Source of the DNA: Intoshia linei | Lineage: Eukaryota; Orthonectida; Rhopaluridae | NCBI GenBank assembly: GCA_001642005.1 | Contig: LWCA01000007.1 | Location: 5,697-69,696, forward strand | Length of the DNA stretch: 64,000 nt | Direction: 5' to 3' | Shown here: positions 1 to 11,845 of the stretch, piece by piece | Layout of the letters: every line of letters starts with the position of its first letter | Numbering within the stretch: position 1 is the first letter of the stretch | Position numbers and translations under genes: made by a program | Notes under the pieces: generated by a model | What the model was told of the DNA's origin: nothing | The model's database searches: none | What the model saw: only the letters and a program-made list of their open reading frames with translations

Positions 1-345
1 AAGGCTTTTTTTATTAAAAAAAAAGGGTAATTTGGGGTTTTGGCCCTGAAGATATAACTTTTTTAAATTTAAATATATGATAATGTTTATGATTTTAAAA
101 TCCGTATCATTGTATATATTTTTGTTTAAATTCTGCAACTCGTTTGATTTTCAAAAAAAAAGACAATTGGGCTTTTTGACCCATAAGATGTTTGGGAGGT
201 TTAAATTTATTTTGCAAACACCCTCGAAAAAAATTGTAATTGAAATGTGGACTTTATAAAATTTTAAGACGGGTAGTTTTTAATTAAAATGGAACACACA
301 TATAAACAAAAATGGCGTAGCATATTATATAAGTAAGGATAGTCC
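1..345 (+). repeat. Dispersed repeat family A, copy 1
   Basis: Copy of the most common repeat in the window. Markers in order: GGTAATTTGGGGTTTTGGCCCTGAAG, AAAATCCGTATCA, GGGAGGTT, GGAACACACA, GCGTAGCATATTATATAAGT, AAGGAT. Near-full copies lie at 4700-5047 (plus) and 3745-4020 (minus). Confidence 0.75.
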
Positions 346-497
346 TAGTATTGAGTAGATCAATTAGAAATTGAAATTATCCGTTTATCTCTAAAAATGT
401 TTCATTTTGTCGCACCGTGTTATACAATATGTTTTTAACACTCCCATTGCTCAGATCTGAGATTTACGAGTATAAGGGTTAATAAAGTATGTATTAC

Positions 498-3400
498 CTA
501 ATAGCAATCCTGAATATACTTTTACTGTTCCAGCCCACGGCACACTTAATGATATCATAACTTGTATGTACTTATCCTTCCATTTTTGAGATTTCTTGTT
601 AAGAAATGAATTCGCCACTAAGCCACCAAACGAATGACAAATTAATACAACTTTTAAGTTTCCCTTATATTTAAATGTTTTTTCTATTAATGATGTGACA
701 CAATTTCTCTCATGTAGGTTACAAATTTATTTGTTCTTCAATTGAAGGGCAGAGTAATTAATTTTTTATTAGTAAACAAACCATAAAATAATTTTCGAAT
801 ATAATCTTAAAATTAACATCAAATTTTATTTTGTTGCCATTATTGCTTGATACTGCCTTAGCATTTTACATAACATGACCTGTCAAACCTTCAACCTTAT
901 TGACACTAGTTTAACTAATACTACGTGTGGTCAAATTATAGGATTTTCTATACGTCCCAACAGCCATGGTTAATATATAACACATAAGCCATAATGTGCA
1001 TCGCGTATGTAATACACCACAGATGGTGAACAATTTAATAGTTAATTATTTATACGTCTAAATAAATAATTTAACTGACTCTCTTATAGTCTCATAAAAC
1101 ATATTATTATTTACCTGGTATGTTCCTATAGTCATATGGAGCAGCGTGAATGTTTTTTCCATTTGAATAATTATTTTCGTAAAAATAATTAACAATATCG
1201 TCGAATATTCTAGCTAAGATATACATTAATAATGTAAGAATAATGTAACCTTAACTATAAGTATTTCTTATAAGGCAATGGTTCTCAATCTTTTTTCAGT
1301 ACATGGACCCTTTAGCTATTTTATATTATTCGTGGACTCCCTTATTTTAAAAAAAATCTTAGTTGTACGCTACCTTATAAATCGATGCTGGTATTGTTTT
1401 ATAAAATTTTTGACCATAGTTTTTACGCATAATTGACACCCCTAATCTTAACACTGATGAGTTATTTAGAGGGATTTGACGAGTAAATTCAGTTGTATTT
1501 TTATTCATTAAGTCGAAATAGCTGGTAAAATTACAGTTTTTCCCAATGTGTAAGGTTTACAAACTTTTGCTGTAATTTTTGAAATTTCATAAGAAGCTGT
1601 TAAACCTTTATTTTTCTTGATAACTTCATTATTGAAGATATTCTTCATTTTAATCGATTTAAAATTGTCACGTAGTTTTGTAAAATACTCTAGTGACCTC
1701 AGACCCCTTTTCGGAAACAGTCGATATCAGATAAACACTTTATTCCAACGAATTTTATGTGAATTACTGCTAAGTATTCAAACTGAGGATTTTTAAATAA
1801 AGTAAACACGTTGAACCTGTTTTAACATTTAATATTTATTTAATATAAATTTAAAAATATGATCGTTGATAAACTTCAAAAAAATAAAGTATATTTAATT
1901 GTTGGCAGTATCGTACTTCTATTGCTTTTAATAATTGTAATAATTATAATGTCTTTAAAATCGGAAAGTATTACTAATATTGTAAAGCATTCGTCAATTC
2001 AAAAAAATAATCAAGATACGAACCTGTACGACATTTTATTGAAACTGATTTCTAAAGATACAGTAAATGTGGTCATGTCACCGGTATCGATACAGATGGT
2101 AATGCAAATGATTTATATGGCAATACCCGACACCGAACGAGAAGAATTTGATTTTTATAAAAATTTCAAAAACTATCAAAAAACAATGGATGTAATCCCT
2201 TTAGTCAAATTAAAAGAGCTTAGCATTGCTGAAAAAAGTAATTTTGACTTTAATTATGTCGGTAAAATTTATATTTCAAATGAGTTTGAATTAAAAAAAA
2301 CATACGTTAAATCGATTTCGGATACATTTAACATGCCCAATGCAATAGAACATAAAAATTTTAAAAAAGTAGATTTGTTAGTGAACGAAATAAATAGTTT
2401 TGTCAATGAATTCACCAAAGGTAACATTCAGAAGGTAATTACAAATACTGATATTCAAGAATCAACAGTTGCATTACTTGTATCTGCTATTCACTTAAAT
2501 GTATCATATACAAAGGCTTTTGATGAAAGCTTGACTAAAAAACATAATTTCAAGTCAATGTTAACTAAAAAAAATATGCAAGTAGACACAATGTCTTTAA
2601 AAGATTCGTTGAAATACTATCAAGATACCCACACTGATATAGTTCAAATTAATTATCGTACGGAAGGGTTAAATTTAATTATTGTTAAACGATATGATGG
2701 GCAACATGTGGACGATATTGACAGTTTATTAGAAATTTTTGAGGAATCGGGGAAATATGAAGAGGTAAATCTATTATTACCAAAATTTAAACTCCACAGT
2801 AAACTAAAATTGAACAAATATCTACAAATTCTTAAAATAAACAAAATATTTTCTAAAGAAGCAAATGTAAAATTGATGAGTGACAAACCTTTGTTAGTGG
2901 AGAAAATTATTCATGTGGCCAATTTGGAAGTCAATGAAAAGGGTACAGTGGCGTCTGCTGCAACTATCGTCTCTATTGGTTTAATGTCAATGCCACTTCA
3001 ATCTAAAGCATCAAAAATAATAAAGATCGATTCTACATTCTCTGCCTATATCGTTTATAAACCAAAAGATGTGATAAAATCGATTGTATTATTCAGTTCT
3101 TATATTGACACATTAATTTAATTTAATTTACGTTAATAATTAAATATAATTTAGCAGGTTTTATTTTGATGAAAATTCCTAGTCAATTTACCTGGGCTAC
3201 ATCTCAGAATAGAATATTGGCTCTTGAATAACTTACATATACCACAATATATTAATTATAAATAAATAAAAAAAATTAAGAATAGTTCCATATAATTTAA
3301 AATAATTTAACCACAATATTTTTAACAGTCAGATTACAAAATTAGGGTCAATAAGTTTCTTTAAATTCGATAAAAAATAGATGTATAATGATTTACTTTG

Positions 3401-3744
3401 AGAGATTTCAATGTTCGAAATACTAGTTACAGCATCAACTCGTCCAAAACTAATATTATAAACACGTATTTTTACGCCTGGTGTATTTTTTCCATACGTC
3501 CAGTTATTTTCATAGTAAAGCCTATGAAAATAAAAAAATATAACCATTTAAATAAAAAAAAATAAATAAACATCATTCGTTCTTCAAAACAATCAAAATA
3601 ATATGATAATTGATATTTTATATTGAACCATATTGTAAACAAATCATTTAATTTGTCACAATACGACTTTTCACTTCTATTTATTAGTTTTGCTTCTAAT
3701 CGTGTTCCTTCATACCCTGGAACTAAATTTATAAAATGATACAT
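498..3744 (-). CDS. LCAT / lysosomal phospholipase A2-like acyltransferase, partial
   Basis: Alpha/beta-hydrolase of the LCAT/PLA2G15 family, which moves or hydrolyses phospholipid acyl chains. Four minus-strand exons are visible: 3744-3572, 3521-3397, 1213-1115 and about 715-498. The first carries the family start (LVPGYEGTRLEAKL) and FTIWFN...DCF. The second has NTPGVKIRVYNISFGR, the third HAAPYDYRNIPG, and the fourth the nucleophile elbow ICHSFGG followed by WKDKYIQVMISLSVPWAGTV. These follow LCAT/LPLA2 in order. The Asp and His of the triad should lie beyond the left edge. The joins of the first three exons keep phase; the 5' end of the fourth has no clean acceptor in frame, so a micro-exon or damage is possible. 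The first ATG lies almost directly before the VPG motif, so no signal peptide is seen, although this family is secreted or lysosomal. An inverted copy of the common dispersed repeat begins right upstream. The intron 3396-1214 contains the serpin gene on the other strand. Confidence 0.75.
1859..3121 (+). CDS. Membrane-anchored inhibitory-type serpin
   Basis: Serine-protease inhibitor, 420 residues, single exon. Residues about 11-33 form one hydrophobic segment after a short basic start, so it should be a type II membrane protein with the serpin domain outside the cytosol. The serpin fold is supported by VVMSPVSIQMVMQM (helix B region, about 73-86), ALLVSAIHLNVSYTKAFD (strand 3A region) and HVANLEVNEKGT. 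The reactive-centre hinge begins at Glu360: EKGTVASAAT has the Gly-Thr and small-residue pattern needed for loop insertion. Counting from P17 puts P1 at Met376 and P1' at Ser377, the same scissile pair as human alpha-1-antitrypsin. The C-terminal strand (IVLFSSYIDTLI) is less typical. The gene lies whole within an intron of the LCAT-like gene on the opposite strand. Target protease is unknown; the Met-Ser bond suggests an elastase- or chymotrypsin-like enzyme (inference). Confidence 0.9.
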   Translation: MIVDKLQKNKVYLIVGSIVLLLLLIIVIIIMSLKSESITNIVKHSSIQKNNQDTNLYDILLKLISKDTVNVVMSPVSIQMVMQMIYMAIPDTEREEFDFYKNFKNYQKTMDVIPLVKLKELSIAEKSNFDFNYVGKIYISNEFELKKTYVKSISDTFNMPNAIEHKNFKKVDLLVNEINSFVNEFTKGNIQKVITNTDIQESTVALLVSAIHLNVSYTKAFDESLTKKHNFKSMLTKKNMQVDTMSLKDSLKYYQDTHTDIVQINYRTEGLNLIIVKRYDGQHVDDIDSLLEIFEESGKYEEVNLLLPKFKLHSKLKLNKYLQILKINKIFSKEANVKLMSDKPLLVEKIIHVANLEVNEKGTVASAATIVSIGLMSMPLQSKASKIIKIDSTFSAYIVYKPKDVIKSIVLFSSYIDTLI

Positions 3745-4110
3745 CCTTACTTATACTACGCAATATTTATTTGTGTGTGTTCCACTTTATTTCAATAATT
3801 ACCAGTCTTAGAATTTATAAAAACATTTCAATTACAGTTTTTTCCGGGGTGATAATAAGATAAATTTCAACTTCCGAAACTCACATTTTACGGGTAAAAA
3901 ATTCAAATTCTCCTTTTTTTGAAAATCAAACGAGTTGGAGTATTTAAAAAAATTGCATCTTCAGGGCCAAAACCCCAAATTACCATTTTTTTTTAATGAA
4001 AACAACCCTAGATTTAAAAAACAATTACTGGTGGTACAGAACACACAAAAAATTTCAATCTGAATAACTGACGCCTTCATGGTCAAAAAAGCATTTTAAT
4101 TTTCATATAT
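3745..4110 (-). repeat. Dispersed repeat family A, inverted copy 2
   Basis: Reverse-orientation copy: starts ATCCTTACTTATACTACGC, then CAGGGCCAAAACCCCAAATTACC near 3962. It begins one base from the ATG of the LCAT-like gene. It runs into a second repeat module (to about 4330) that is found again in the other orientation at 6770-7130 and 41870-42160. Confidence 0.7.
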
Positions 4111-4437
4111 TTTTTTTCCAAATATTTTATTAAAACAAAAAATGTGAAATAATTAACGGTCTAAAAATTAAAAAAATGGATTATTCTGATAGAGCTTATT
4201 CCAGTTGATATAAATACAAAATTTCAAACCCAGAAATCTACGCATTCCCGGTGAAAAATAATTTTTAATATATTATCAACCAATATTTTTCAAATATTTT
4301 GATTAATATAAAAATTGAAAATGTAAATATTGATCCTACAATTNAAAAATACCGAAAGTGTAATTTTAAATATATATTTAGTCCGTTTTGTCTTGATTGA
4401 ATATATTACATCATAAATTTAGTACGTAATTCAAAAA

Positions 4438-7400
4438 ATGGCTGATGAAAAAAAAAATGAAAACATACAAGAATTAATCAGTGAGACACCACCTAGTTAC
4501 ATTGCAAGTAATATTATTTATTTATTTTTTTAATTTTCGGACCGTTAATTATTTCACATTTTTTGTTTTAATAAAATATTTCGAAAAAAAAATATGAATA
4601 CTAAAATACTTTTTTGACTGTGAAGTCGTCACTTATTCGGATTGAAATTTTTTGTGTGTGTTAACAGGATACAACTGTAGCACCTGTAAATTTTTTTAAA
4701 TTCTAGGGCTGTTTTCATTAAAAAAAGAAGAGTAATTTGTGGTTTTGGCCCTGAAGATATAATTTTTTTAAATTTTAATTTATGACAATTTTTTGATTTT
4801 AAAATCCGTATCAGCGTATATATTTTTTTAAATTCTGCAATCGTTTGATTTTCAAAAAAAAGGACAATTGGGATTTTTGACCCCGTAAGATTTGAGTTTG
4901 GGAGGTTGAAATTTATCTTATACGTCCCACAAAAAACTGTAATTGAAATATGAACTTTATAAAATTGTAAGATTGGTAGTTATTGAAATAAAGTGGAACA
5001 CACACACTCACACAAACAAAAATCGCGTAGCATATTATATAAGTAAGTATAAATTGTGAGATACGGTTACTGCTTAGATAAGTTTGTTTTTTTAAATTTT
5101 AGTACAATTAGTTTTTTTATATTTGAAAATAATGGGTAATTTGGGTTTTTGACCCAGAAGGACTCAATATCTGAAAATCAAATATGCGATAAACCTGTCT
5201 CTCGAAAAACTATATTAGAAATGGGTATTTTAAAACTCTACGCCTCTTAATTTATTAAATAGACTGGAACAAACGGACATAGATTTTTAATTAAATTACG
5301 TAATATAATTAAGGATATTGCAAAATTATATTTTATCAGTTTTGCGGTACCCCAATTACAATATAAGCATGTATTTAAATATTGATGATAAAATTTTATA
5401 AAAGTTTACATAGTATCAAGTAAGTCAAAAGAAGAAAATGATTTACTGGATGATGACAACTTGCTGAATAAAATAAAATACCTTTTCGAGGAACTGTATC
5501 TAAACATTGAAACTCGAGTCAACAAGTCTTATCAGGATTTATTTAGAAGAGAAACTACATGGGAAGTGCCCTGTTTATATTGTACCCTTAATGAACGTAA
5601 TATTTGACTTGTATTTCATTTCATTTTAATATATAGATATATCTACCAACACATTGGTAGATAGAGACGTTCAAATTCAAAACAAATTAACTTATTTCAA
5701 ACACATCATCCAGAAAGCGATATTTCTATCTAAATTTAATATGGTAATATTAATTTTAATTTGACTGAATGTTGAAAATTTGTATTAATTTGAAATCAAG
5801 ATTGAATACAAAAATAGTAGAAATACTTTGCATCAATACATTTATCGCAAATTTGATGAAGCCAGAACAAATGCGACCGTCAATACTACTGAACGTGATA
5901 CATCCATTATATGTATATATAGTGAATCCATTCGGTTTGTTAAAATTGCTAATCGTTGTTGGTAATATATCATTATTGATATATATATATATATTTTGGG
6001 TTTATAACTTTATGTATAGCTTAATTTCGTTTATAAACGATTTACACGACAATCCAATATTCAATAGAGGTTACATCACCTACCTCAGCAGTATACGTCA
6101 GATATTATACATGTCAAAATACAACATCAAGTCTATGCGCCAATTTATTAAATGGTATTATAATGTATTTCAATTACAATACGATTATAATAATTAATGA
6201 TTAGTATTTTTAATATTATGATGTAGCGAAATGAATTGTGTAGAAGTAATGATGATTAATATTATTTGCGAAAATATGCTTTTGTTCCATTCTGAGAAAT
6301 TCTCCAAATTACAAAATTTTATTCAGAGTACAGCATCCACCAAAGATATGGTATATTTTCATTTTTGTTTGTTATTTTTCTATTTACTATCAATTCGTTG
6401 TGCAGTTTAGAATTTAACTTATGTTTTTAAATATTTTTTAGATACTCGAAATTGGACTGACACTGAAATCTTTTAAAACCGCTCTACAAACTAGCAAAAT
6501 TTGGATTAGTAAGTATCATAATAGAATTTGGATGTTTCAAACAAATTTTTCTTTTTTCAAACATTTCACTATTTATACACTATTAAAGTATTTCAGACTT
6601 TTATAGTTGTAGTTTTAAACAAATTGAAAATAAGTATTTGAGATAAAAAATTGCACCAGGAATGAAAAAAACATTGAAAGAATCAATAAATGAGATTTCC
6701 ACCCATATTTATTTATTGTAAATGAGTAGACGTTCAATTCACATTTTTTTTGAAATTGTAGGATGAATATTTAATTTTAATCCAACAATTAAAAAATATT
6801 AGTTGATAATATATTAAAAATTATTTATCACCGAGAATGCGTTTATTTCTGTGGTTGAAATTTTGTATTTATATCAACTGAAATAAGATGTATCAGAAAA
6901 ATATTTATTTTTTTATTGTAGGACCATTAATAATTTCAAATTTTTTGTTTTACAGTGGATGTCACCTACATGGCCTATGTAAATAAATGTTAATAAAATA
7001 GTTTCGAAATAAAAAAAAATAAATATTAAAGTGCTTTTTTTACCATGAAGGGGTCACTTAATCAGATTGACATTTTTTTGTGTGTTAACAAGATATAACT
7101 ATCATCTGTAATTTTTTTTAAAATTCTAGGGCTGTTTTTATTTTTAAAAAAAAGTGTAATCTGGTTTTTGACCGTAAAAATTTTTTTTTTTGAGGTTTTT
7201 TTAATTGTAGAACCATTAATTATATTAAAAGTTGGGATTTTTAAATTCTACGACTCTTAATTTTTTACTTTAATTATTGTAACACAGCCATTAAATTTTA
7301 TATACAGTAAGTAAAGAACGAGTAGGATTTGAATCAGAATATTAAAAATTTTGTGCCCACTTTTAAATGAAATTTTAATAAAAACTTTTTCCACTACTTT

Positions 7401-9762
7401 ATACAATTTCTTATATGAACAATGTTCATCAAGGGTCGGCAACCAGTGGTCTACAGAATAATTTTGGAGGCACCTTAAATAAATATGTAAATTATTTATT
7501 TTTAAATTTTTTCACTTTTAAACAACTTTTAAACATTTTCTACTATAATTGGCTCATTATAAACATTTAAATTCTGAATATTCAGGTCGCCCTGGATTTT
7601 ATTTTGTTGAATATACTAGAACCGTTTCTATCGAGTTAAAATTGAAATTTATCATGTGTACATATTCTAAAACAGGGCCCGTGGAATTTTTTGAAAAAAA
7701 GTGGCCCACGAGACACAAAAGGTTGCCGACCCCTGATGTTCATTGAACATGAAAAAAATTACAAAATTTAGTTTTAAGACCGTATTAAGTTTAGTTTTAA
7801 GCCGAACCTATCATAGTCGTAACCTAAAATCACAAACACAAACATAGGCCCCTAATAAGTTTGCAAACGACGCGTAATCACATATAGCTCATAATCACCC
7901 TCCTCGGGCCTAAACTTGACAGTTATGATATCCTTACTTATGTCTGTTTGTATATCTGTTTGTTTATATGTCTGTTTGTTTGTTCCAGTTTATTTAAGAA
8001 AATAATAGGCGTAGAGTTTTAAAAATAACCATTTCTATTACAGTTTTTCAAGGGTGGTGTTTTAATGAAATTTTCATTTTCAGAAATTGAATCCTTCAAG
8101 GTCAAAAACCCCAATTATCCTTTTTTAATTATCCTTATTCAAACAAATCGTAGAATTATAAAAAATACATAATCTCATAAAGATTTTAAAATAATCAACA
8201 TTACGATAAATTTAAATTTCAAAATCTTGTATCTTCTTGCCAATTCCCTAGATTACCCTTTTTTTGAAAAAGAAAAATGTCCTAGATTTTTATACAACAT
8301 ACATTTTGCGAAAGTTTTTAAAATCATAAACATTAACATAAATCGCAAACTCAAAAAAGTCAATTTTCACGATAAAAGCCAAAGATTCCCAGATTACTCT
8401 TCTTTTTAAAAATTAAAATAATCCCATCATTTTAAAAAAAATTGTAATTGATCCAATTCATTCAGTACCACAATAACACACACAAATTTTTTATATTTAA
8501 TATGTTTTTTAAATGAATAAATTTAATGAAATTGAATTTAGATGCACCATTAACCTTTGTATCAAAATATTTACAATGCCTTGAACGACGTTTGTATAGC
8601 GAATGTTTTGTAAAATTATTCTATCCAATATTCAAAACATACTCACATAGTGATGAGTTTTTTAAAAATAATTTAAATAATTAGTATCATTTTAGCAAAA
8701 TTTACGAAAAATTGACAACTATTGCTCCGTCATTCCCACCTGATGATAAATTAATTAATATAGACGTATAATTAAAAAATATTTTGATATAAAAATATTT
8801 TTCAAAAATCCTTAATTTGATCCCCAGATTAAAAAATTTATCCAATCTGTTTGTTACCTATTTTTAAGTCGTTTTTACTGTAAAAAATTAATCAATTAAA
8901 TTATAACATAATCCCTATTAAGGTATCATATCATATCATAGGTATCATGCCAGGGTCGTATATGTCGATTGAAAAAATAAATTTATATAATTTTATAATT
9001 TAACCTAAAATTATTTCTTATTTTTTATTTTATTTTAGAATGATATGATTCCAGGAGCCCCTTGGTGTCATGTACAATCAATTTTCAAAGAAATTTTAAT
9101 GTATAAAGTAAGCTAAAAAACAAAAATTTGAAATTAAATTAAAATTAAATAGACTCCAAGTGATATGTACGAACGATGCATAAAGTTTTCGCACTCTTTA
9201 ATATCCGCTTCAATAGAACAATTATCAAATGCTCAACATACCAAAATTGTATGGAGTTTAGACCATTCTATGCCAATAAATTCGTACATATTGTTGAACA
9301 CTGGACTTGAACAATTTAAATCAATAATCTCATTCATTACTGCTTATTCAGAAACGATTAAAAAACAGAAAAATAATGAAAATGTTTTGTTCAATTTTAA
9401 ATTCACCGATGAACACCTTACATTCGAATGGACAAATTTCAAATCTGCATTCAATTTTCTCAATAACCTAGATGAAAGAAGTACAACGGATGAAAAAAAG
9501 TAATTTATAATTTTATGTTAAATTTACCTAAGTGTACCCAACTTTAATGGAACATTGACATTGTTCAAACTAAAACTAATTTACCAGTGCATATACTTTC
9601 GTAGCTGAATTTTTATGTATAAGTTCATGTATAAAAGTGTTTTTATTATATTAGTTGTATCAAGTTATCTAAATCAGATCAACTTATTAAAACCATATTT
9701 GAATAAATTCATTATATTATAGAACTAAACGTCGAATTGTTCCAGAACCACCAACTGAATAA
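4438..9762 (+). CDS. VPS9-domain protein (Rab5-family GEF-like)
   Basis: Predicted guanine-nucleotide exchange factor for Rab5-type GTPases in endocytic traffic. I assembled 12 exons: 4438-4507, 5414-5596, 5637-5743, 5801-5961, 6020-6154, 6227-6350, 6442-6508, 8542-8656, 8696-8765, 9039-9107, 9153-9499 and 9723-9762. All phases agree and give 495 residues. The last third (about 290-475) resembles VPS9: KTPSDMYERCIKFSHSLISA, DHSMPINSYILL, FKSIISFITAY and WTNFKSAFNFLNNLDERS match the Rabex-5 order. The usual Asp-Asp before the Leu-Pro is Asp-His here, so catalytic strength is uncertain. The N-terminal 280 residues are helical-looking and not recognised. The intron between exons 8 and 9 is only 39 bp, while intron 7 is 2 kb and holds a hAT MITE. 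First-exon placement is the weakest part of the model. Confidence 0.6.
4700..5300 (+). repeat. Dispersed repeat family A, copies 3 and 4
   Basis: A near-full copy ends at GCGTAGCATATTATATAAGTAAG (5025-5047), followed by a shorter diverged copy (GGGTTTTTGACCCAGAAGG at 5144, ending near TAATTAAGGATAT at 5320). Both lie in the first intron of the VPS9 gene. Confidence 0.7.
6770..7130 (+). repeat. Repeat module B, copy in VPS9 intron 7
   Basis: Carries GTTGATAATATATTAAAAATT, GAAATTTTGTATTTATATCAACTG and TAGGACCATTAATAATTTCAAATTTTTTGTT. The inverse lies at 4030-4330 and another plus copy at 41870-42160. It is often joined to family A. Confidence 0.65.
7430..7735. mobile_element. hAT-type MITE, 306 bp
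   Basis: Flanked by a perfect 8-bp duplication ATGTTCAT (7422-7429, 7736-7743). Ends CAAGGGTCGGCAACC and GGTTGCCGACCCCTG are inverted repeats. It lies in intron 7 of the VPS9 gene and has no coding content. Confidence 0.88.
7925..8135 (-). repeat. Dispersed repeat family A, shortened inverted copy
   Basis: Begins ATATCCTTACTTATG, has GTTCCAGTTTATTTAAG, and ends with TCCTTCAAGGTCAAAAACCCC. It lies in VPS9 intron 7, directly after the hAT MITE. Confidence 0.6.
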
Positions 9763-9892
9763 TAATAATCAAGAGAAATAAACTTTTCATCAATTAACTT
9801 TTCTAATTTACATAATTGTAGTTGTTTTGAATAAATATATCTAATTGTTTTATTTTTTATTTTACATTCAATTCAAAAATATTACCGGAACA

Positions 9893-11845
9893 ATGATAAT
9901 TTGTATTTTTAATCAAGACTCTTTTCACAATATTGAAGTCGCTATAAACAGTTCAATTCAAGATTTGGAAGAAAAATGTAAGACATTGTTTAATTTTAAA
10001 CAAGTTACGTTGATATATAATGGTAAAACGCTCGATTCAAAGCTAACAATTCAAAATTGTGCGATTAACGAATATGATCTCATTCAAGTTTTACCAAATA
10101 ATTTACCCAAAAAAAATTCGATTCCACCAACCCCTACTGCGTCTACTCTTCAGACAAAAATTGGTAAGTATTATTAGTTATAATTATATAAATAATTATT
10201 TATTTCATTTTTAAGTTTAATACAGTCAGCGTTAAATAAATGACAAAGTCAACAAAAATTTAATGAACTTGAATAATTTTTATTTTATTAAATTTTTTTA
10301 AAGCCATGTGAATGCGATTACTGTAAATGAATTTTATAGTTCACTAGAAAAGAGACTTAGTCAATAGGCTTGGTCAGTTTATTGGAACTTAAATTGTATG
10401 CAATGTAGATAAAATGGATTTTACAAATGTAAATATTAATGGAGAAAGCCAATCTAGCACCACAAATTCTTTCAAAATTGAGCAATCCATGAGGCATGAT
10501 TTGATCAAAAACAAGGAAAAATTGTTGGACGTGTTTCTCACTGATACTAAATTTTGGTTGAAACTGATTACTCTTTTTCCAGGCTTAAAATCAGAAATAC
10601 TTAACCATGAAGGTTAATGTATGAGTATAATGTTGAAATACATATCTTTAGATGAATTCAACGATTTTGCAATAAGAATACTGCAAAGTAAAAGCATTTT
10701 AACTGGCAGAGCGGTTAAAGCAGTTTTGTCTCGCGATATGGGACAACTCAATAAAGTCATAGAAAAGTACTTTTATTGGAATAAAATCACGTGGTCCACG
10801 TAATGGCACAACTTACTGTTAAGATATCTAGTCCTCTACGGGTCGACATTCTCTCGTTCTTTCCCGATCGTGTCGTAATTAAAATTTTAAATTTTAAATA
10901 ATGACGTAATTTCATAATGTAAGAGCCACACAATCAAGGTTGAGATCTATTGAGAACCACTGCATTAGATTAAGTCAACTGGACTTTAAAGCGGCAGCTT
11001 AAATAAATGAATTTTTTAATTGTATTTTATAGTAAACAAGAAATTGATAATAATATGACTGCTTCCATCGAGTTTACGCCCGAATCTTATGTTAATGTTG
11101 TTTTATTGTTTGTAGACTGCAGTGTTAATAATGTACATATAAGAGCATTGATTGATACTGGGTGCCAAAGCACTATTATGAACGATAAAATTGCAGAAAA
11201 GTGCAATATCATGCATTTGTGCGATGAAAGATTTTCTACAGTAGCCAAAGGTATCGGTACCAAGCATACAGGTGGAAAGATTCATTTAGGTACTTTTATG
11301 CATATGTTTAATTAATCAAAATTTTACATTTATAATAATAAGTAGTAAATTCCAATTTTCTCCATGACAGCGTAATTTTGTAAGATTTAAACTTCTGGAA
11401 ATGAAATGGTTGACACTTATGATTTTAAAAACTCTTCCAGAATTTAAATTTTTTTATTTTAAATTTCTGGGACTCTTTTTTTTACATAAATAATTACACA
11501 CAGACACATTTTTAACAACTTTTACTTTATATTAAAAATAATGGTATCATATTTAATGATGTTAAACTTAGCCGAAATTGAAATTGGATCAGAAAAGTAC
11601 CATACATCTCTTACAATTTTGAAAGATATGGACATGGAAGTTATAATTGGATTGGATTTAATGATGCGACATCGGGTTGACTTTTATGTTTTTGATATAA
11701 TTATATTTAGTGTATAATTGACTTGAATCAACGTAAGTTACTTTTTGGTTCGTCGAATAATTTTGTTTCGTTTTTACCTGAATCTCAAATTGGCGAATTG
11801 TTGCATAAAATGGGACAACTTGGTAAAAATAAGAGTTTGAAATAA
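9893..11845 (+). CDS. DDI1: DDI1/DDI2-type ubiquitin-directed aspartic protease
   Basis: Proteasome shuttle and protease of the Ddi1 family; in animals DDI2 cleaves heavily ubiquitinated clients such as NRF1. Six exons: 9893-10163, 10409-10612, 10652-10799, 11033-11289, 11572-11675 and 11711-11845, giving 372 residues with consistent phases. Residues 1-73 are a ubiquitin-like domain (IICIFNQDSFHNIEV, LIYNGKTLD). A helical middle region follows. The retroviral-like protease domain runs from about 215: NMTASIEFTPESYVNV, then ALIDTGCQSTIM with catalytic Asp249, AEKCNIMHL, then IIGLDLMMRH and CIIDLNQRKLLFG. The active site is DTG, where vertebrate DDI has DSG. No C-terminal UBA is visible. The start was put at the ATG before IICIF because earlier in-frame codons do not fit the fold. 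It follows the VPS9 gene by 130 bp. Confidence 0.92.

Noticed and set aside
77-259. 60-codon ORF at the left edge
   Set aside because: Lies wholly within repeat family A.
1278-1340. GGTTCTCAATC...CATGGACCC resembling a hAT terminal sequence
   Set aside because: No matching opposite end or duplication within reach; probably an old fragment.
8684-8695. A 12-bp GT-AG segment that would remove an in-frame TAG in the VPS9 gene
   Set aside because: Too short to splice. A 39-bp intron at 8657-8695 removes the same stop and keeps the frame.
8835-8905. Possible VPS9 exon after CCCCAG
   Set aside because: Joining 8765 to 9039 directly is in phase and fits the family spacing, so no extra exon is needed.
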